From Streptomyces sp. Tue 6430 (lineage in GTDB: Bacteria > Actinomycetota > Actinomycetes > Streptomycetales > Streptomycetaceae), in contig JAKGSH010000010.1 in the NCBI GenBank assembly GCA_021568835.1, positions 2,542,001 through 2,606,000 on the forward strand: 64,000 nt of DNA, read 5' to 3'. Of the stretch, positions 54,158 through 62,324 are shown piece after piece (within the stretch, counting starts at the first letter, position 1; every line of letters starts with the position of its first letter). Under the pieces are notes generated by a model, which was given only the letters and a program-made list of their open reading frames with translations, ran no database searches and was not told where the DNA came from. The position numbers and the translations under genes were made by a program.

Positions 54158-54832
54158 ATGGGAACGGATGCCACGGATCTTCACGAGCTGCTGAGGTCGC
54201 TGCGGGTGTGGGACCCGGAGGTGACCGAGCTGCCGCCCTTCGATCCGGCGGCGGCCCCCGCCGATCCGCTGGCCCTGTTCACCGGCTGGTTCGCCGAGGC
54301 GGTCGCGGCGGGCGAACGGGAGCCGCACACCATGACCCTGTCGACGGCCGACGGGGACGGCCTGCCGGACGCGCGCATCGTGATCCTGCACGGCGCGGAC
54401 GAGGACGGCTGGTCCTTCGCCACGCACGTGACCAGCCGCAAGGGCGGCCACCTCACGGCCCGTCCGTTCGCGGCCCTCACCTTCTACTGGCCCGTGCTGG
54501 GCCGCGAGGTGCGCGTGCGCGGCCCGGTGACGGCCGCCCCGGCCGCGGAGGCCCAGGCGGACCTGCACGCCCGGTCGACGGGGGCCCTGGCCGCCGCCCT
54601 CACCGGTCACCAGAGCGAGGACCTGGCCTCGCTGGAGGAGCTGGCGACGGCGTCGTCCGCCGCCTGGGACCGGGCCCGCGCGGAGCCGACCGCCGAGTCC
54701 CCCACCTGGACCCTGTACCGGCTCCGCCCGGACGAGGTGGAGTTCTTCCAGGGCGAGGTCCGGCGCCGGCACGTCCGGTTGACGTACCGGCGGACCGCGG
54801 ACGGCTGGTCGCGGGGGCTGCTGTGGCCGTGA
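54158..54832 (+). CDS. Pyridoxamine 5'-phosphate oxidase family protein
   Basis: The 224-aa protein starts at ATG 54158 (MGTDATDLHELLRSLRVWDP). The FMN-binding split barrel shows REPHTMTLSTADGDGLPDAR, IVILHGADEDGWSFATHVTS, RKGGHLTARPFAALTFYWPV, LGREVRVRGPVTAAP. The C-terminal WTLYRLRPDEVEFFQGEVRR, RHVRLTYRR matches PdxH. It could be the cell's PNP oxidase or a paralogue such as PhzG; several conserved Arg contacts are present. Confidence 0.88.
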   Translation: MGTDATDLHELLRSLRVWDPEVTELPPFDPAAAPADPLALFTGWFAEAVAAGEREPHTMTLSTADGDGLPDARIVILHGADEDGWSFATHVTSRKGGHLTARPFAALTFYWPVLGREVRVRGPVTAAPAAEAQADLHARSTGALAAALTGHQSEDLASLEELATASSAAWDRARAEPTAESPTWTLYRLRPDEVEFFQGEVRRRHVRLTYRRTADGWSRGLLWP

Positions 54833-54903
54833 GGGGCGGGCGAGGGGGCGGCGCGCCGCGGGTTCCTGTCGCCTGAACCGGGTCGCCGAAGCCGAGCCGG
54901 CCG

Positions 54904-55230
54904 CTACGCGCCGGGAGCCCGGTACTGGACGAGCTGGGCCGCGCGCAGGGCCTTCAACGTTTCGTCGACGGTCAGCAGGACGGTCGTCTCGAACGAGCTG
55001 AGCGCACCGCCTCCGCTGATCGCCAGCGCGACCGCGGCCATCGACACGTCGTCCGGGGCCTCCCACAGGTTGTAGCCGTCGTGCGTGCCGAAGGCGTACC
55101 AGAAACCGTGGAGCGTCCCGCCGACGGACTCGATGTACGACTGAGCGGCCCGTGCCCGGTCCTCCGGGTGGTCGATCAGCCGCGCCCAGGTCTGCGGCGT
55201 GTAGCTGAACCTCGACAGGTAGAGCGGCAT
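54904..55230 (-). CDS. GYD-domain protein
   Basis: The 108-aa protein starts at ATG 55230 (MPLYLSRFSYTPQTWARLID). It contains ESVGGTLHGFWYAFGTHDGY, NLWEAPDDVSMAAVALAISG, the GYD family pattern (GxxDGYNLWEAPD). These are small ferredoxin-like barrel proteins without a known function. Confidence 0.9.
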   Translation of the reverse strand: MPLYLSRFSYTPQTWARLIDHPEDRARAAQSYIESVGGTLHGFWYAFGTHDGYNLWEAPDDVSMAAVALAISGGGALSSFETTVLLTVDETLKALRAAQLVQYRAPGA

Positions 55231-55360
55231 CGTGTCTCCCTTTCGTCCCGTCAAGGGATGCCCCGCGGGGCGGGAAGCGCGCCGACGGCGGGCGCCACGT
55301 CCCCCGAACGGCCGGGAAAACCGCTGGGCGCCCGGGCACGGTCTTCGGCACCCTGGGGCG

Positions 55361-55576
55361 ATGAGTCGCTGGAAGCTCTACGACCACTGGTACGCCGATC
55401 TGCCCGGCCTGTCCGTCGAGCAGTTGCGGGAACGCGGGGCCCTCGCCGCCCGGCGGGCCGAGCGGGCGGCGGCACGGGGCGCGGGCCGCAGCCCCAAGGC
55501 CGCCCGGGAGTGGCGCGAGAAGCTTCGCGCCGTCGAGGACGAACTCCTCCGGAGGGGCGTCGACCAGGCCCGCTAG
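55361..55576 (+). CDS. Small helical hypothetical protein
   Basis: The 71-aa product MSRWKLYDHWYADLPGLSVE continues QLRERGALAARRAERAAARG, with Arg/Ala-rich helices. There is no signal peptide. It lies divergently from the GYD gene by 130 bp. No function is recognised. Confidence 0.72.
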   Translation: MSRWKLYDHWYADLPGLSVEQLRERGALAARRAERAAARGAGRSPKAAREWREKLRAVEDELLRRGVDQAR

Positions 55577-55730
55577 GTCGCGGTGTCCGTGACGAGGACG
55601 GCGGTCAGGGGTGCTCGGGCCGCTCGTCCGGGCACTTCCCTCCCATTCCGCAAATCCGGCGAAACGCACCAAAAAGACTATTATTTCCCTTGTGGGTGCC
55701 GTGCGGGCCTCACAAGGGAGGAATGTCCCG

Positions 55731-56162
55731 ATGACTGAGAACACCGGCGTACGGCACGGTGGAGCGCCCGGTTCTCGCGGCCGGACGTCCATCGCCGATG
55801 TGGTGGTGGAGAAGATCGCCGGAATGGCGGCACGCGACGTGCCCGGCGTCCACGCCCTCGGCAGCGGATTCGCACGCTCGATGGGATCCGTGCGCGAGCG
55901 GATGCCCGGCGCCGGTAGCGGCAAGTCCGTCACGCGCGGGGTCAGCGTCGAGGTCGGAGAGCTTCAGGCGGCCATCGATCTGGAGATCGTCGTCGACTAC
56001 GGCGTCTCGATCACGGACGTGGCCGGCGCGGTGCGGGAGAACGTGATCTCCGCGGTGGAGGGGATGGCGGGCCGGGAAGTCGTGGAGGTCAACATCACGG
56101 TCAGCGACGTGAAGCTGCCCGACGAGGAGGACGAGGGCGAGGAGCGGCAACGGATCCGGTAG
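55731..56162 (+). CDS. Asp23/Gls24 family envelope stress protein
   Basis: The 143-aa protein starts at ATG 55731. The family core is GRTSIADVVVEKIAGMAARD, VPGVHALGSGFARSMGSVRE, VSVEVGELQAAIDLEIVVDY, GVSITDVAGAVRENVISAVE, GMAGREVVEVNITVSDVKLP. Asp23 proteins sit at the membrane and link to alkaline and envelope stress. It is the first gene of an operon with small membrane proteins (56226, 56759). Confidence 0.93.
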   Translation: MTENTGVRHGGAPGSRGRTSIADVVVEKIAGMAARDVPGVHALGSGFARSMGSVRERMPGAGSGKSVTRGVSVEVGELQAAIDLEIVVDYGVSITDVAGAVRENVISAVEGMAGREVVEVNITVSDVKLPDEEDEGEERQRIR

Positions 56163-56225
56163 CCGGGCGGAGCGGCACGCTCGAGCGAGGGAGCTCGTGA
56201 TGAGCCTTGAGCGAGGGAGCGCGTG

Positions 56226-56453
56226 ATGAGCAAGGCCGTGGTGGGTTTGATGGCCGGAATGGCGCTCGGTTTCGCCGCGTATTTCGGCAACTTCTGGACT
56301 TTCCTGCTGGTGCTGGGGCTGGGCGTCGTCGGTCTCCTGGTCGGGCGGCTCATGGAGGGCGATCTCGAGCCGAGCGACTTCGTCCGCCGCCGGGACCGGC
56401 AGGAGCGGATCCGCGACGACCGGCGACGGGCTCGGGGGGACTGGCGGCAGTGA
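56226..56453 (+). CDS. Small membrane protein of the Asp23 operon
   Basis: The 75-aa product MSKAVVGLMAGMALGFAAYF continues GNFWTFLLVLGLGVVGLLVG. It has two close membrane helices and a highly basic, helical tail (RRRDRQERIRDDRRRARGDW). DUF2273-like proteins of this size anchor Asp23 to the membrane in firmicutes; a similar role is likely here. Confidence 0.85.
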   Translation: MSKAVVGLMAGMALGFAAYFGNFWTFLLVLGLGVVGLLVGRLMEGDLEPSDFVRRRDRQERIRDDRRRARGDWRQ

Positions 56454-56640
56454 CCGGTGAAGCCGACCGGCGTCCTGTCGTTCCCCTGGGGAGCGCGGTG
56501 CGGTCACCGGCACCGACCGGGTCGTCACGAAGACCGTTTCCCAGGCCGCCCGCCAGGCGCTGAGCCGGTTCGCCTCGACCGGCCACGAACCACCCGGCCA
56601 CGTACCGCCCGGCCGCCGTACGCCACGAGTGGCGGCCTGT
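56450..56640 (+). CDS. Possible further Asp23-like gene, broken frame
   Basis: A GTG at 56450 overlaps the previous stop (GTGA), as in coupled operons. Reading VTGEADRRPVVPLG, then adding one G near 56490-56493, gives ERGAVTGTDRVVTKTVSQAA and RQALSRFA. The segment 'DRVV-K-V-QAAR-AL' resembles the start of Asp23-type proteins. The downstream end is unclear and no stop fits well, so either more frame errors exist or this is non-coding. Low confidence. Confidence 0.3.
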
Positions 56641-56758
56641 GTGCCGGGGCCGTCGCGCGCCACTCGTCGGCCGACGCGGCGCCCGGGCACTTTCCCGGCG
56701 TGCCCCGCCGCACCGGAGGGGCCACGCGGAACCCGCACGCCCCGGGAGGCATCCCGCC

Positions 56759-56929
56759 ATGGTCCTCTTCCTGACCCTGCTCGCGGCCGGAATCGCCCTG
56801 GTCGCCGTCGGCTTGGCCGTCGACGGCCTGCTCCACCTGGCCTCGATCGGCGTACTCCTCCTCGTCGCCGACCTGCTCTACCTGGCGGTCCGCTCCCTGT
56901 GGCGCTCCACCCGGCGCCCGGCCGGTTGA
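56759..56929 (+). CDS. Small membrane protein
   Basis: The 56-aa product MVLFLTLLAAGIALVAVGLA continues VDGLLHLASIGVLLLVADLL. It has two membrane helices and an Arg-rich tail (RSLWRSTRRPAG). GGGAGG lies 11 nt before the ATG. It is the end of the Asp23 unit. The 250 bp after it hold no clear gene and end in an 8-bp tandem repeat. Confidence 0.65.
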   Translation: MVLFLTLLAAGIALVAVGLAVDGLLHLASIGVLLLVADLLYLAVRSLWRSTRRPAG

Positions 56930-57160
56930 ACGGCCCGGCCACGGGTGGCTCACGTTCCGCCGAGCGTGAGGCCGTTCGGAGAGGTGCCCCGGTGCCGGAC
57001 CGGCCCTCCGTCCGTGCGACCGGCCGAGCCGGTGCGGTTCTTCCGGGGCGACGCGGGACGGCGGGGCATCCGGCCGGCCGCGGTGGAGCGGTTCGGGCGG
57101 ATGACCGGCTCGCTGCACGGGGACCTGGCGCGGGAACCGGGTGGCCGTGAGCGGCTGACG

Positions 57161-57192
57161 GTTACGCGGTTACGCGGTTACGCGGTTACGCG
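57161..57192. repeat. 8-bp tandem repeat, four copies
   Basis: GTTACGCG repeats four times and overlaps the end of the HTH antitoxin gene, whose stop (TAA on the minus strand) lies inside it. Slippage here would change the C-terminus. Confidence 0.8.
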
Positions 57193-57524
57193 GCACGCTC
57201 CTCGAATACCAGCGTGTTGTGCCCGTCAGAGACGACATGCAGGTCCACCGTGACATCCAGCGCTCCCGCCAGCCGGACCAGCAGATCGGCGGTGAGGGGC
57301 AGCAGGCCGCCGAGTTCCACGGTCTCCACCTCGTCCTCGGACATCCCGATCCGCAGTCCCAGCGCGGACTGGGTCAGCCCGAGGGCGACACGACGGTCGT
57401 GGACCAGTTGCCCCAAGGCGTGGGCCAGCCGGATCTGCTCCCGCTCCGCGACCACCTCCGGCGGCTCGGTACCCCCCTCAGCAGCTTTCCGCTCCCGCGA
57501 CAGCTTCCAGCGGGTGTGACTCAC
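57186..57524 (-). CDS. XRE-family antitoxin (HigA-type)
   Basis: The 112-aa protein has HALGQLVHDRRVALGLTQSA, LGLRIGMSEDEVETVELGGL, LPLTADLLVRLAGALDVTVD (HTH residues about 38-95). The ATG overlaps the stop of the toxin gene (ATGA). Toxin-first order with an XRE antitoxin is the HigBA arrangement. Confidence 0.88.
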   Translation of the reverse strand: MSHTRWKLSRERKAAEGGTEPPEVVAEREQIRLAHALGQLVHDRRVALGLTQSALGLRIGMSEDEVETVELGGLLPLTADLLVRLAGALDVTVDLHVVSDGHNTLVFEERAA

Positions 57525-57895
57525 AGGTCCTCCCGGAACTCACGAGTGAACTCGTCATGCGCGGGGCCATGCTCCGCCTCGCACCGTTCTTTCGCCGGTC
57601 TGGCGCGCTTGACCTCTACGTCCTCCCGCATCCTGGTCTTCCGGAAAACGGTGAGCAGCACGATCCTTCGACGAGGCGCCAGCCAGTACGTGACTCGTGT
57701 GGCACATCCGCTCAGTACGAATCGCAGTTCACGCACTCCCTCTCCCAGGTCACGAGAATGCGGCTCCCCGAGCGTCGTCGGCTTCTCAGCGAGAAGGTCG
57801 GCTTTCTCCTCGACCTGGCGATAGTGCTGCGCGGACAGGTGCTCGAGCCAGAACCGCACTTCCGGCTCCAACTCGATCGCATAGGGTTCGGTCAC
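57521..57895 (-). CDS. HigB/RelE-type toxin (Gp49-like)
   Basis: The 124-aa product starts at GTG 57895 (VTEPYAIELEPEVRFWLEHL). Family features are YRQVEEKADLLAEKPTTLGE, HSRDLGEGVRELRFVLSGCA, TRVTYWLAPRRRIVLLTVFR, KTRMREDVEVKRA, typical of phage-derived Gp49-like RelE proteins that cleave mRNA on ribosomes. The upstream in-frame extension to 57994 is less likely because of its Arg/Ser-rich content. Confidence 0.88.
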   Translation of the reverse strand: MTEPYAIELEPEVRFWLEHLSAQHYRQVEEKADLLAEKPTTLGEPHSRDLGEGVRELRFVLSGCATRVTYWLAPRRRIVLLTVFRKTRMREDVEVKRARPAKERCEAEHGPAHDEFTREFREDL

Positions 57896-57947
57896 TCCGC
57901 AAACGTAGGAACTCCCGCGAGACACGGCACTCCGTTCACCGTCACCG

Positions 57948-58460
57948 TCACTCATATGTGCGGTCGCACGGGAGATACCCACTCGCCCCCGCATGCGGCA
58001 GCACCGCCCACATGCGGGTGCCCGTGCTCGACTCGCGGTCGCCGCCGATGCCCCACTCGCCGCGGCAGGCCCGGACCACCCGGTCCAGTACGCGGAGGGA
58101 GACCCGGCGGCGCAGGTCGCAGGCCGCGCCCAGGCGGGCGTCGGTGTGGCGGGCGTGGCCGTCGTAGACCGTGACGCGCAGGCCGCCGTCCCGGTAGCGC
58201 AGCGACACGTACACGTCCGTGGCGGAGAAACGGCAGGCGCAGGCGGTCAGTTCGCCCACCACCTGCACGACCGCGCCGGTCGCCCCGGCGAGGCCGTGCG
58301 CGGGGAGCACCGTACGCGTGACGGCCCGCGCGACACCGGGACTTCGTGGCGCGGCGGGCAGCGTGAGACTGTACGCCAGCTCCTCCGGGAACGCCTTGCG
58401 GAACGGGCCGTCGGCGGGTGCGGCGTTCGGCGACTGGCAGGACGCGGTGTCGAGATGCAT
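57948..58460 (-). CDS. RsbW-like HATPase
   Basis: The 170-aa protein starts at ATG 58460. Motifs are VVQVVGELTACACRFSATDV (N-box variant with Cys/Arg for the usual Asn), GGLRVTVYDGHA and RACRGEWGIGGDRESSTGTR. The metal-chelating Asn of the N-box is not evident, so ATP binding may be altered. It is divergent from an XRE/DUF5753 gene, the same layout as 42179/42813. Confidence 0.82.
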   Translation of the reverse strand: MHLDTASCQSPNAAPADGPFRKAFPEELAYSLTLPAAPRSPGVARAVTRTVLPAHGLAGATGAVVQVVGELTACACRFSATDVYVSLRYRDGGLRVTVYDGHARHTDARLGAACDLRRRVSLRVLDRVVRACRGEWGIGGDRESSTGTRMWAVLPHAGASGYLPCDRTYE

Positions 58461-58621
58461 GACAACTCCCTTGCTTGATGGCGAGGTTAAGAACCCGGTG
58501 GCCTGTCCCCCTGACACGGGCCCACCCCTCCGGGGGAGGAGAACGCGGGTGGGCACGGGTGATGCGCTTCCGGGGATGCCGTGACGGCTCCGTAGTCGAG
58601 CCATCACCGACTGTAGAGATC

Positions 58622-58659
58622 CACTGGTAACAGTGTCCAGTGAAGTGGGGGTAATTACC
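58622..58659. promoter_or_regulatory. Inverted repeats upstream of the DUF5753 regulator
   Basis: CACTG-GTAA-CAGTG (58622-58635) and the perfect palindrome GGTAATTACC (58650-58659) lie 70-105 bp before the regulator start at 58729, in the gap with the HATPase gene. Confidence 0.55.
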
Positions 58660-58728
58660 TCCATCGTTGATGGACTTGGGCGCGGCTCCCTGGACAGACT
58701 TGGGGCGTCCACAGCGCGAAGGGGCAGC

Positions 58729-59580
58729 ATGACTACGAGAAGCACGCCGACCGAGCGGCAGAAGCGCCTCGGCACGGAGTTGCGAAAGATGCGGGTCGCG
58801 GCGGGGGTCACCACGGAGTACGCCGCCGGACTCCTCGGCATCAACCGGACGCGCCTGTCCAATATGGAGTCGGGTATCCGCTCCTTCTCCGCCGAGCGGA
58901 TCCGCACGCTCGCGTGCAACTACGTCTGCCCGGACGAGGCGTACGTCGAAGCGCTCGTCGCGATGGCCGAAGACAAGGAGCGCGGCTGGTGGGAGCAGTA
59001 CCGCGGCACCCTGCCCACCGGCCTCCTGGACATCGCGGAACTGGAGTGGCATGCCACCCGGGTGCGGACGGCGCAGGTCATGCACGTGCCGGGCCTGCTC
59101 CAGACCGAGGACTACGCCCGCGCAGTCTTCTCCGCCGGGCTTCCTGCCATGAGCCGGCTCGAAGTGGAACTGCGCGTCGCCAACCGCATGGCACGCCGAC
59201 AGGTCTTCGAGCGTTCCGACCCTCTGCCCTACGTCGCCTACGTCCATGAGGCCGCACTGCGCATGCCCTACGGAGGCACCGAGGTGACCCTCGCGCAACT
59301 GCGCCATCTCGCGGAGGAGTCCGAGCGGGACACCGTCGAGGTGCGGGTGATCCCCATGGGTATCAGCGGCTTCCCGGGAGCGGGGCACGCCCTGCTGTAC
59401 GCGGACGGACCCGTGCCTCAACTCGACACCGCGCAACTGGACTCGGCGCACGGACCGGAATTCATCGGCTCGGAAGCTCAGTTGACGAAGTACCGTGCGC
59501 ACCTGGACTGGATGGAGGAAGCCTCCCTGCCACCGACGGCCTCACGCGATCTCGTCCTCGACATCGCCCGCGACCTCTGA
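58729..59580 (+). CDS. XRE-family regulator with DUF5753 domain
   Basis: The 283-aa protein starts at ATG 58729 (MTTRSTPTERQKRLGTELRK). The HTH is RVAAGVTTEYAAGLLGINRT, RLSNMESGIRSFSAERIRTL. DUF5753 motifs are MHVPGLLQTEDYARAVFSAG, YVHEAALRMPYGGTEVTLAQ, VEVRVIPMGISGFPGAGHAL, QLDTAQLDSAHGPEFIGS. It is close in sequence to the regulator at 42813, suggesting paralogues by duplication. It is followed by a DUF397 gene. Confidence 0.92.
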   Translation: MTTRSTPTERQKRLGTELRKMRVAAGVTTEYAAGLLGINRTRLSNMESGIRSFSAERIRTLACNYVCPDEAYVEALVAMAEDKERGWWEQYRGTLPTGLLDIAELEWHATRVRTAQVMHVPGLLQTEDYARAVFSAGLPAMSRLEVELRVANRMARRQVFERSDPLPYVAYVHEAALRMPYGGTEVTLAQLRHLAEESERDTVEVRVIPMGISGFPGAGHALLYADGPVPQLDTAQLDSAHGPEFIGSEAQLTKYRAHLDWMEEASLPPTASRDLVLDIARDL

Positions 59581-59589
59581 GAGACGGCC

Positions 59590-59784
59590 ATGAACACCGA
59601 GATCACCTGGGAAGACCCCTACTGCGCCGAAGGCAACAACTGCTTCCGCATAGGCACCGACCCCACCGGCAACGCCTACATCGCCGTCGCCGGACGGGAG
59701 GACACCCCCCTCACCGACACCCGCGAAGCCCTCCGCGCCCTCATCCTGGAGATCAAGGCCGGGAAGGCGGACCACCTGCTGTGA
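59590..59784 (+). CDS. DUF397 protein
   Basis: The 64-aa protein MNTEITWEDPYCAEGNNCFR continues IGTDPTGNAYIAVAGREDTP, LTDTREALRALILEIKAGKA. The DUF397 pattern is present in a divergent form (no SSYS). It starts 9 nt after the regulator stop. Its last 30 nt overlap the end of the methyltransferase gene on the other strand. Confidence 0.85.
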   Translation: MNTEITWEDPYCAEGNNCFRIGTDPTGNAYIAVAGREDTPLTDTREALRALILEIKAGKADHLL

Positions 59785-60562
59785 GCGGGGCGCGCACGCC
59801 GGTCACCGTCACCAGGGTGAACGACGCGTAGAACGGCCCCTGCGACAGGCCCTCGAACCAACGGCGGCCCCGCTCCTCGTCGATGTGGCCTTCTTCGATG
59901 GCCTGTTGGAGGTTGCGGCCCAGGCCGAGGGTGTGGTCGGCGTCCGGGAAGTCGCGGAAGACCGGGGTCGTCGCGCTCACGTCGTCGACCTGGAAGCCGG
60001 CCGCGGTGACGAGGCGGGCGAGGCTGCGGCCGATGGTGGCGTTCCGGACCACGTGTCCGGTGGTGTAGCGGGTGAAGGCGCGGCTGGTGTCGAGGTCCTC
60101 GGAGTCCACCACGAGGGTGTCCCAGTCCGGTTCGGCGAGGGCGACGACGGCACCGGGGCGAGTGACGCGGCGCAGTTCGGCCAGGGCGTCGGCCGGATCG
60201 GCCACGTGCATCAGGACGCGGTCGGTCTTGGCCCGGTCCACCGTGCCGGAGGCGACGGGCAGCGCGTGGACGTCGCCCTCGCGCAGGTCCACGGCGCGCA
60301 GCCCGACCGTGCGCTCCCGCGCCCGTTCCAGCATCCGCGGGTCGCGGTCGACGCCGATCACCGTGCCCTCGTCGCCCACGCGTTCGGCCAGCGCGGGCAG
60401 GTCCGTGCCGGGGCCGCAGCCCGCGTCGAGCAGGGTCTGCCCCGGTGCGGGGTCCAGCCGGTCGAGCAGGTAGGCCTTGTACGCGCGGCCGGCTTCCGCC
60501 GCCGCTGCCCGCAGCATGTAGGCGGCCTGGTCCGGCCGGGGCGCCCCGAGGGTCGTCGACAT
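59753..60562 (-). CDS. SAM-dependent methyltransferase
   Basis: The 269-aa class I methyltransferase has LLDAGCGPGTDLPALAERVG (motif I), VIGVDRDPRMLERARER, GDVHALPVASGTVDRAKTDR (motif II), VLMHVADPADALAELRRVTR and PGAVVALAEPDWDTLVVDSE. It resembles UbiE/Coq5-like small-molecule methyltransferases. The substrate is unknown. Confidence 0.9.
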   Translation of the reverse strand: MSTTLGAPRPDQAAYMLRAAAAEAGRAYKAYLLDRLDPAPGQTLLDAGCGPGTDLPALAERVGDEGTVIGVDRDPRMLERARERTVGLRAVDLREGDVHALPVASGTVDRAKTDRVLMHVADPADALAELRRVTRPGAVVALAEPDWDTLVVDSEDLDTSRAFTRYTTGHVVRNATIGRSLARLVTAAGFQVDDVSATTPVFRDFPDADHTLGLGRNLQQAIEEGHIDEERGRRWFEGLSQGPFYASFTLVTVTGVRAPLTAGGPPSRP

Positions 60563-60688
60563 GCCCGCGAGTCAATCACGCGGGCCCGGGACAGGGGCCT
60601 CGGTCGCGCGGATCCGGCAGCAGAAGACGCCCGGGGACGACGCCGCCGTCGCGGGGCCTGTGGATGCGGACGCCGGAGCCCCCCGAGG

Positions 60689-61294
60689 TCACCCGAGCCC
60701 GGCCGGGTCGGGGTCCGTCGCGAGGCGGGCGTGGCCGTGCACGTCCCGCCAGGCGTCCCGGCGGCCGGCCTCCCACATCGCGCCGCGCAGGGTGCCCTCG
60801 TAGCGGAACCCGCAGCGCTCGGCGACGCGGCAGGACACCTCGTGGCCGAGGGCGTGGCCCAGCTCCAGCCGGTGGAGGCCGAGGCGGGTGAAGAACCAGG
60901 CCGTGGCCAGGTTCAGGGAGCGGGTGGCCACCTGCCGGCCGCGGGCCTCGGGCAGCACCCAGTAGCCGACGTTGGCGCAGCTGCGGACGCGGTCGATCGC
61001 GTTGAGGCCGACCTGCCCGAGGATCGTCCCGTCCGCCGCGTCCGTGACGCAGAGGACGACCGCGGTCCCCGCCTCCGTGGCCGCCGTCCTCGCCCGCAGC
61101 GACTCCCGCGCACCGGCGGTGTCCGTGACGGCCCGCAACGGGGTGTTCCAGCGCAGGAACTCGGGGTCGAGGTGGACGCGCAGCCACGCGTCGACGTCGG
61201 CGGCGGACTCGGGGTCCCAGGGCCGCAGCCGGAGGCCGTGACCGTCGAGCACGGGGGCGGACGGTCCGTCGTACGGCTCGGGGAGGTCGGTCAT
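60689..61294 (-). CDS. GNAT-family acetyltransferase (RimJ/RimL-like)
   Basis: The 201-aa protein starts at ATG 61294 (MTDLPEPYDGPSAPVLDGHG). It contains LRLRPWDPESAADVDAWLRV, GTILGQVGLNAIDRVRSCAN, VGYWVLPEARGRQVATRSLN, LATAWFFTRLGLHRLELGHA and SCRVAERCGFRYEGTLRGAM, the layout of RimL-type acetyltransferases of protein N-termini or small amines. The acetyl-CoA loop is EARGRQVA. Confidence 0.9.
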   Translation of the reverse strand: MTDLPEPYDGPSAPVLDGHGLRLRPWDPESAADVDAWLRVHLDPEFLRWNTPLRAVTDTAGARESLRARTAATEAGTAVVLCVTDAADGTILGQVGLNAIDRVRSCANVGYWVLPEARGRQVATRSLNLATAWFFTRLGLHRLELGHALGHEVSCRVAERCGFRYEGTLRGAMWEAGRRDAWRDVHGHARLATDPDPAGLG

Positions 61295-61473
61295 CCCGCC
61301 ATTGAACACCGGCCGCTCCCGCACGCGCGCCGGAGGGCCCCACCCCCTTCGGCACCTTTCGAAAATATTGTCGCCATTGGCCGCGATCGGGTGAATGTTC
61401 CTGCCTTACGGCAACCGCACGACATGCCCCATCGGTCACACACCTGCAAGCGACAGACGCCTCAGGGAGCCCC

Positions 61474-62118
61474 GTGAACCAGCAGAACCCGCAGCCGGAC
61501 CCGCAGGAGCCGAACCCGCAGCAGCCCGGATGGGGCGGCCCTCAGATGCCGCCCGGTCACAACGGCCAGCCGTTCCAGCCACTGCCGCCCAAGAAGTCCA
61601 GGGGCAAGGCCATCGGGCTGGGCTGCCTCGGGGTCGTCGGCCTGCTCGTCGCGGTCGGTGTCATCGCCGCGGTCGCCGGCGGCGGCACCGACGACGAGTC
61701 CGGCGGCTCCGGAGACGTCGCACCCGCGGCCTCCACCGCCAAGGGCGAACAGCCGGCCACCGAGGCGAAGCCCAGCGACAAGGGGGCCGGGACCGACGAG
61801 GCCGAGGAGAAGAAGGCGAAGGTCGTCGTCTTCAAGGTGTGGGGCACCGCCCCCGCCGGCGCACTAGGCCCCCTGGACATCACCTACGGCTCGGACAGCG
61901 ACAGCCGGCAGGGGAAGTGGAAGGACGGCGGGTTCACGGCGACGCTGCCCCTGAACGACGACGCGCTGTACTACACGGTGACCGCCCAGCTCCAGGGCTC
62001 CGGGGACATCCACTGCTCCGTCACGGTCGACGGCCACACCGAGAAGGCCCACGCCGCCGGCGGATACAACCTCTGCCACGCGCAGGCCAACGCCGGCCTC
62101 CTCGGCGGCTGGGACTGA
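61474..62118 (+). CDS. Membrane-anchored secreted protein, MmpS-like domain
   Basis: The 214-aa product starts at GTG 61474 with a Pro/Gln-rich cytoplasmic tail (residues 1-43). A membrane helix (IGLGCLGVVGLLVAVGVIAA) and a charged linker follow. The extracellular beta-domain is VVFKVWGTAPAGALGPLDIT, YGSDSDSRQGKWKDGGFTAT, YYTVTAQLQGSGDIHCSVTV, with two Cys (HCSVTV, NLCHAQ) that may form a disulfide. This resembles the MmpS-like immunoglobulin-type domain of actinobacteria. The function is unknown. Confidence 0.8.
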   Translation: MNQQNPQPDPQEPNPQQPGWGGPQMPPGHNGQPFQPLPPKKSRGKAIGLGCLGVVGLLVAVGVIAAVAGGGTDDESGGSGDVAPAASTAKGEQPATEAKPSDKGAGTDEAEEKKAKVVVFKVWGTAPAGALGPLDITYGSDSDSRQGKWKDGGFTATLPLNDDALYYTVTAQLQGSGDIHCSVTVDGHTEKAHAAGGYNLCHAQANAGLLGGWD

Positions 62119-62324
62119 CGGCGGCCGGGGGCGCGACCGGCATCGCCCGCCCCGGCGGGGGGCCGCCCCGCCGGGCGGTCCCCCGGTGACCGTCCGATGA
62201 GGGACGGCTGTGCCCCCGCCGTGAACCTGTGCATCCCCCATGAAGTCCGCTGGATTGTTGGCAATTTTGTCTGCGATCCGGCTACGTTCGCTGACGCCAG
62301 CACCCGCAGCGAGGGAGTCGCACC

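Noticed and set aside
52961..55933. Minus-strand open frame of 990 codons
   Set aside because: Covers the TetR, PNP-oxidase-like and GYD genes on the opposite strand or in other frames; no family resemblance.
56930..57160. Small plus-strand gene starting at a GTG near 56968
   Set aside because: Arg/Gly/Pro-rich reading without recognisable domain, no clear ribosome site and no conserved overlap.
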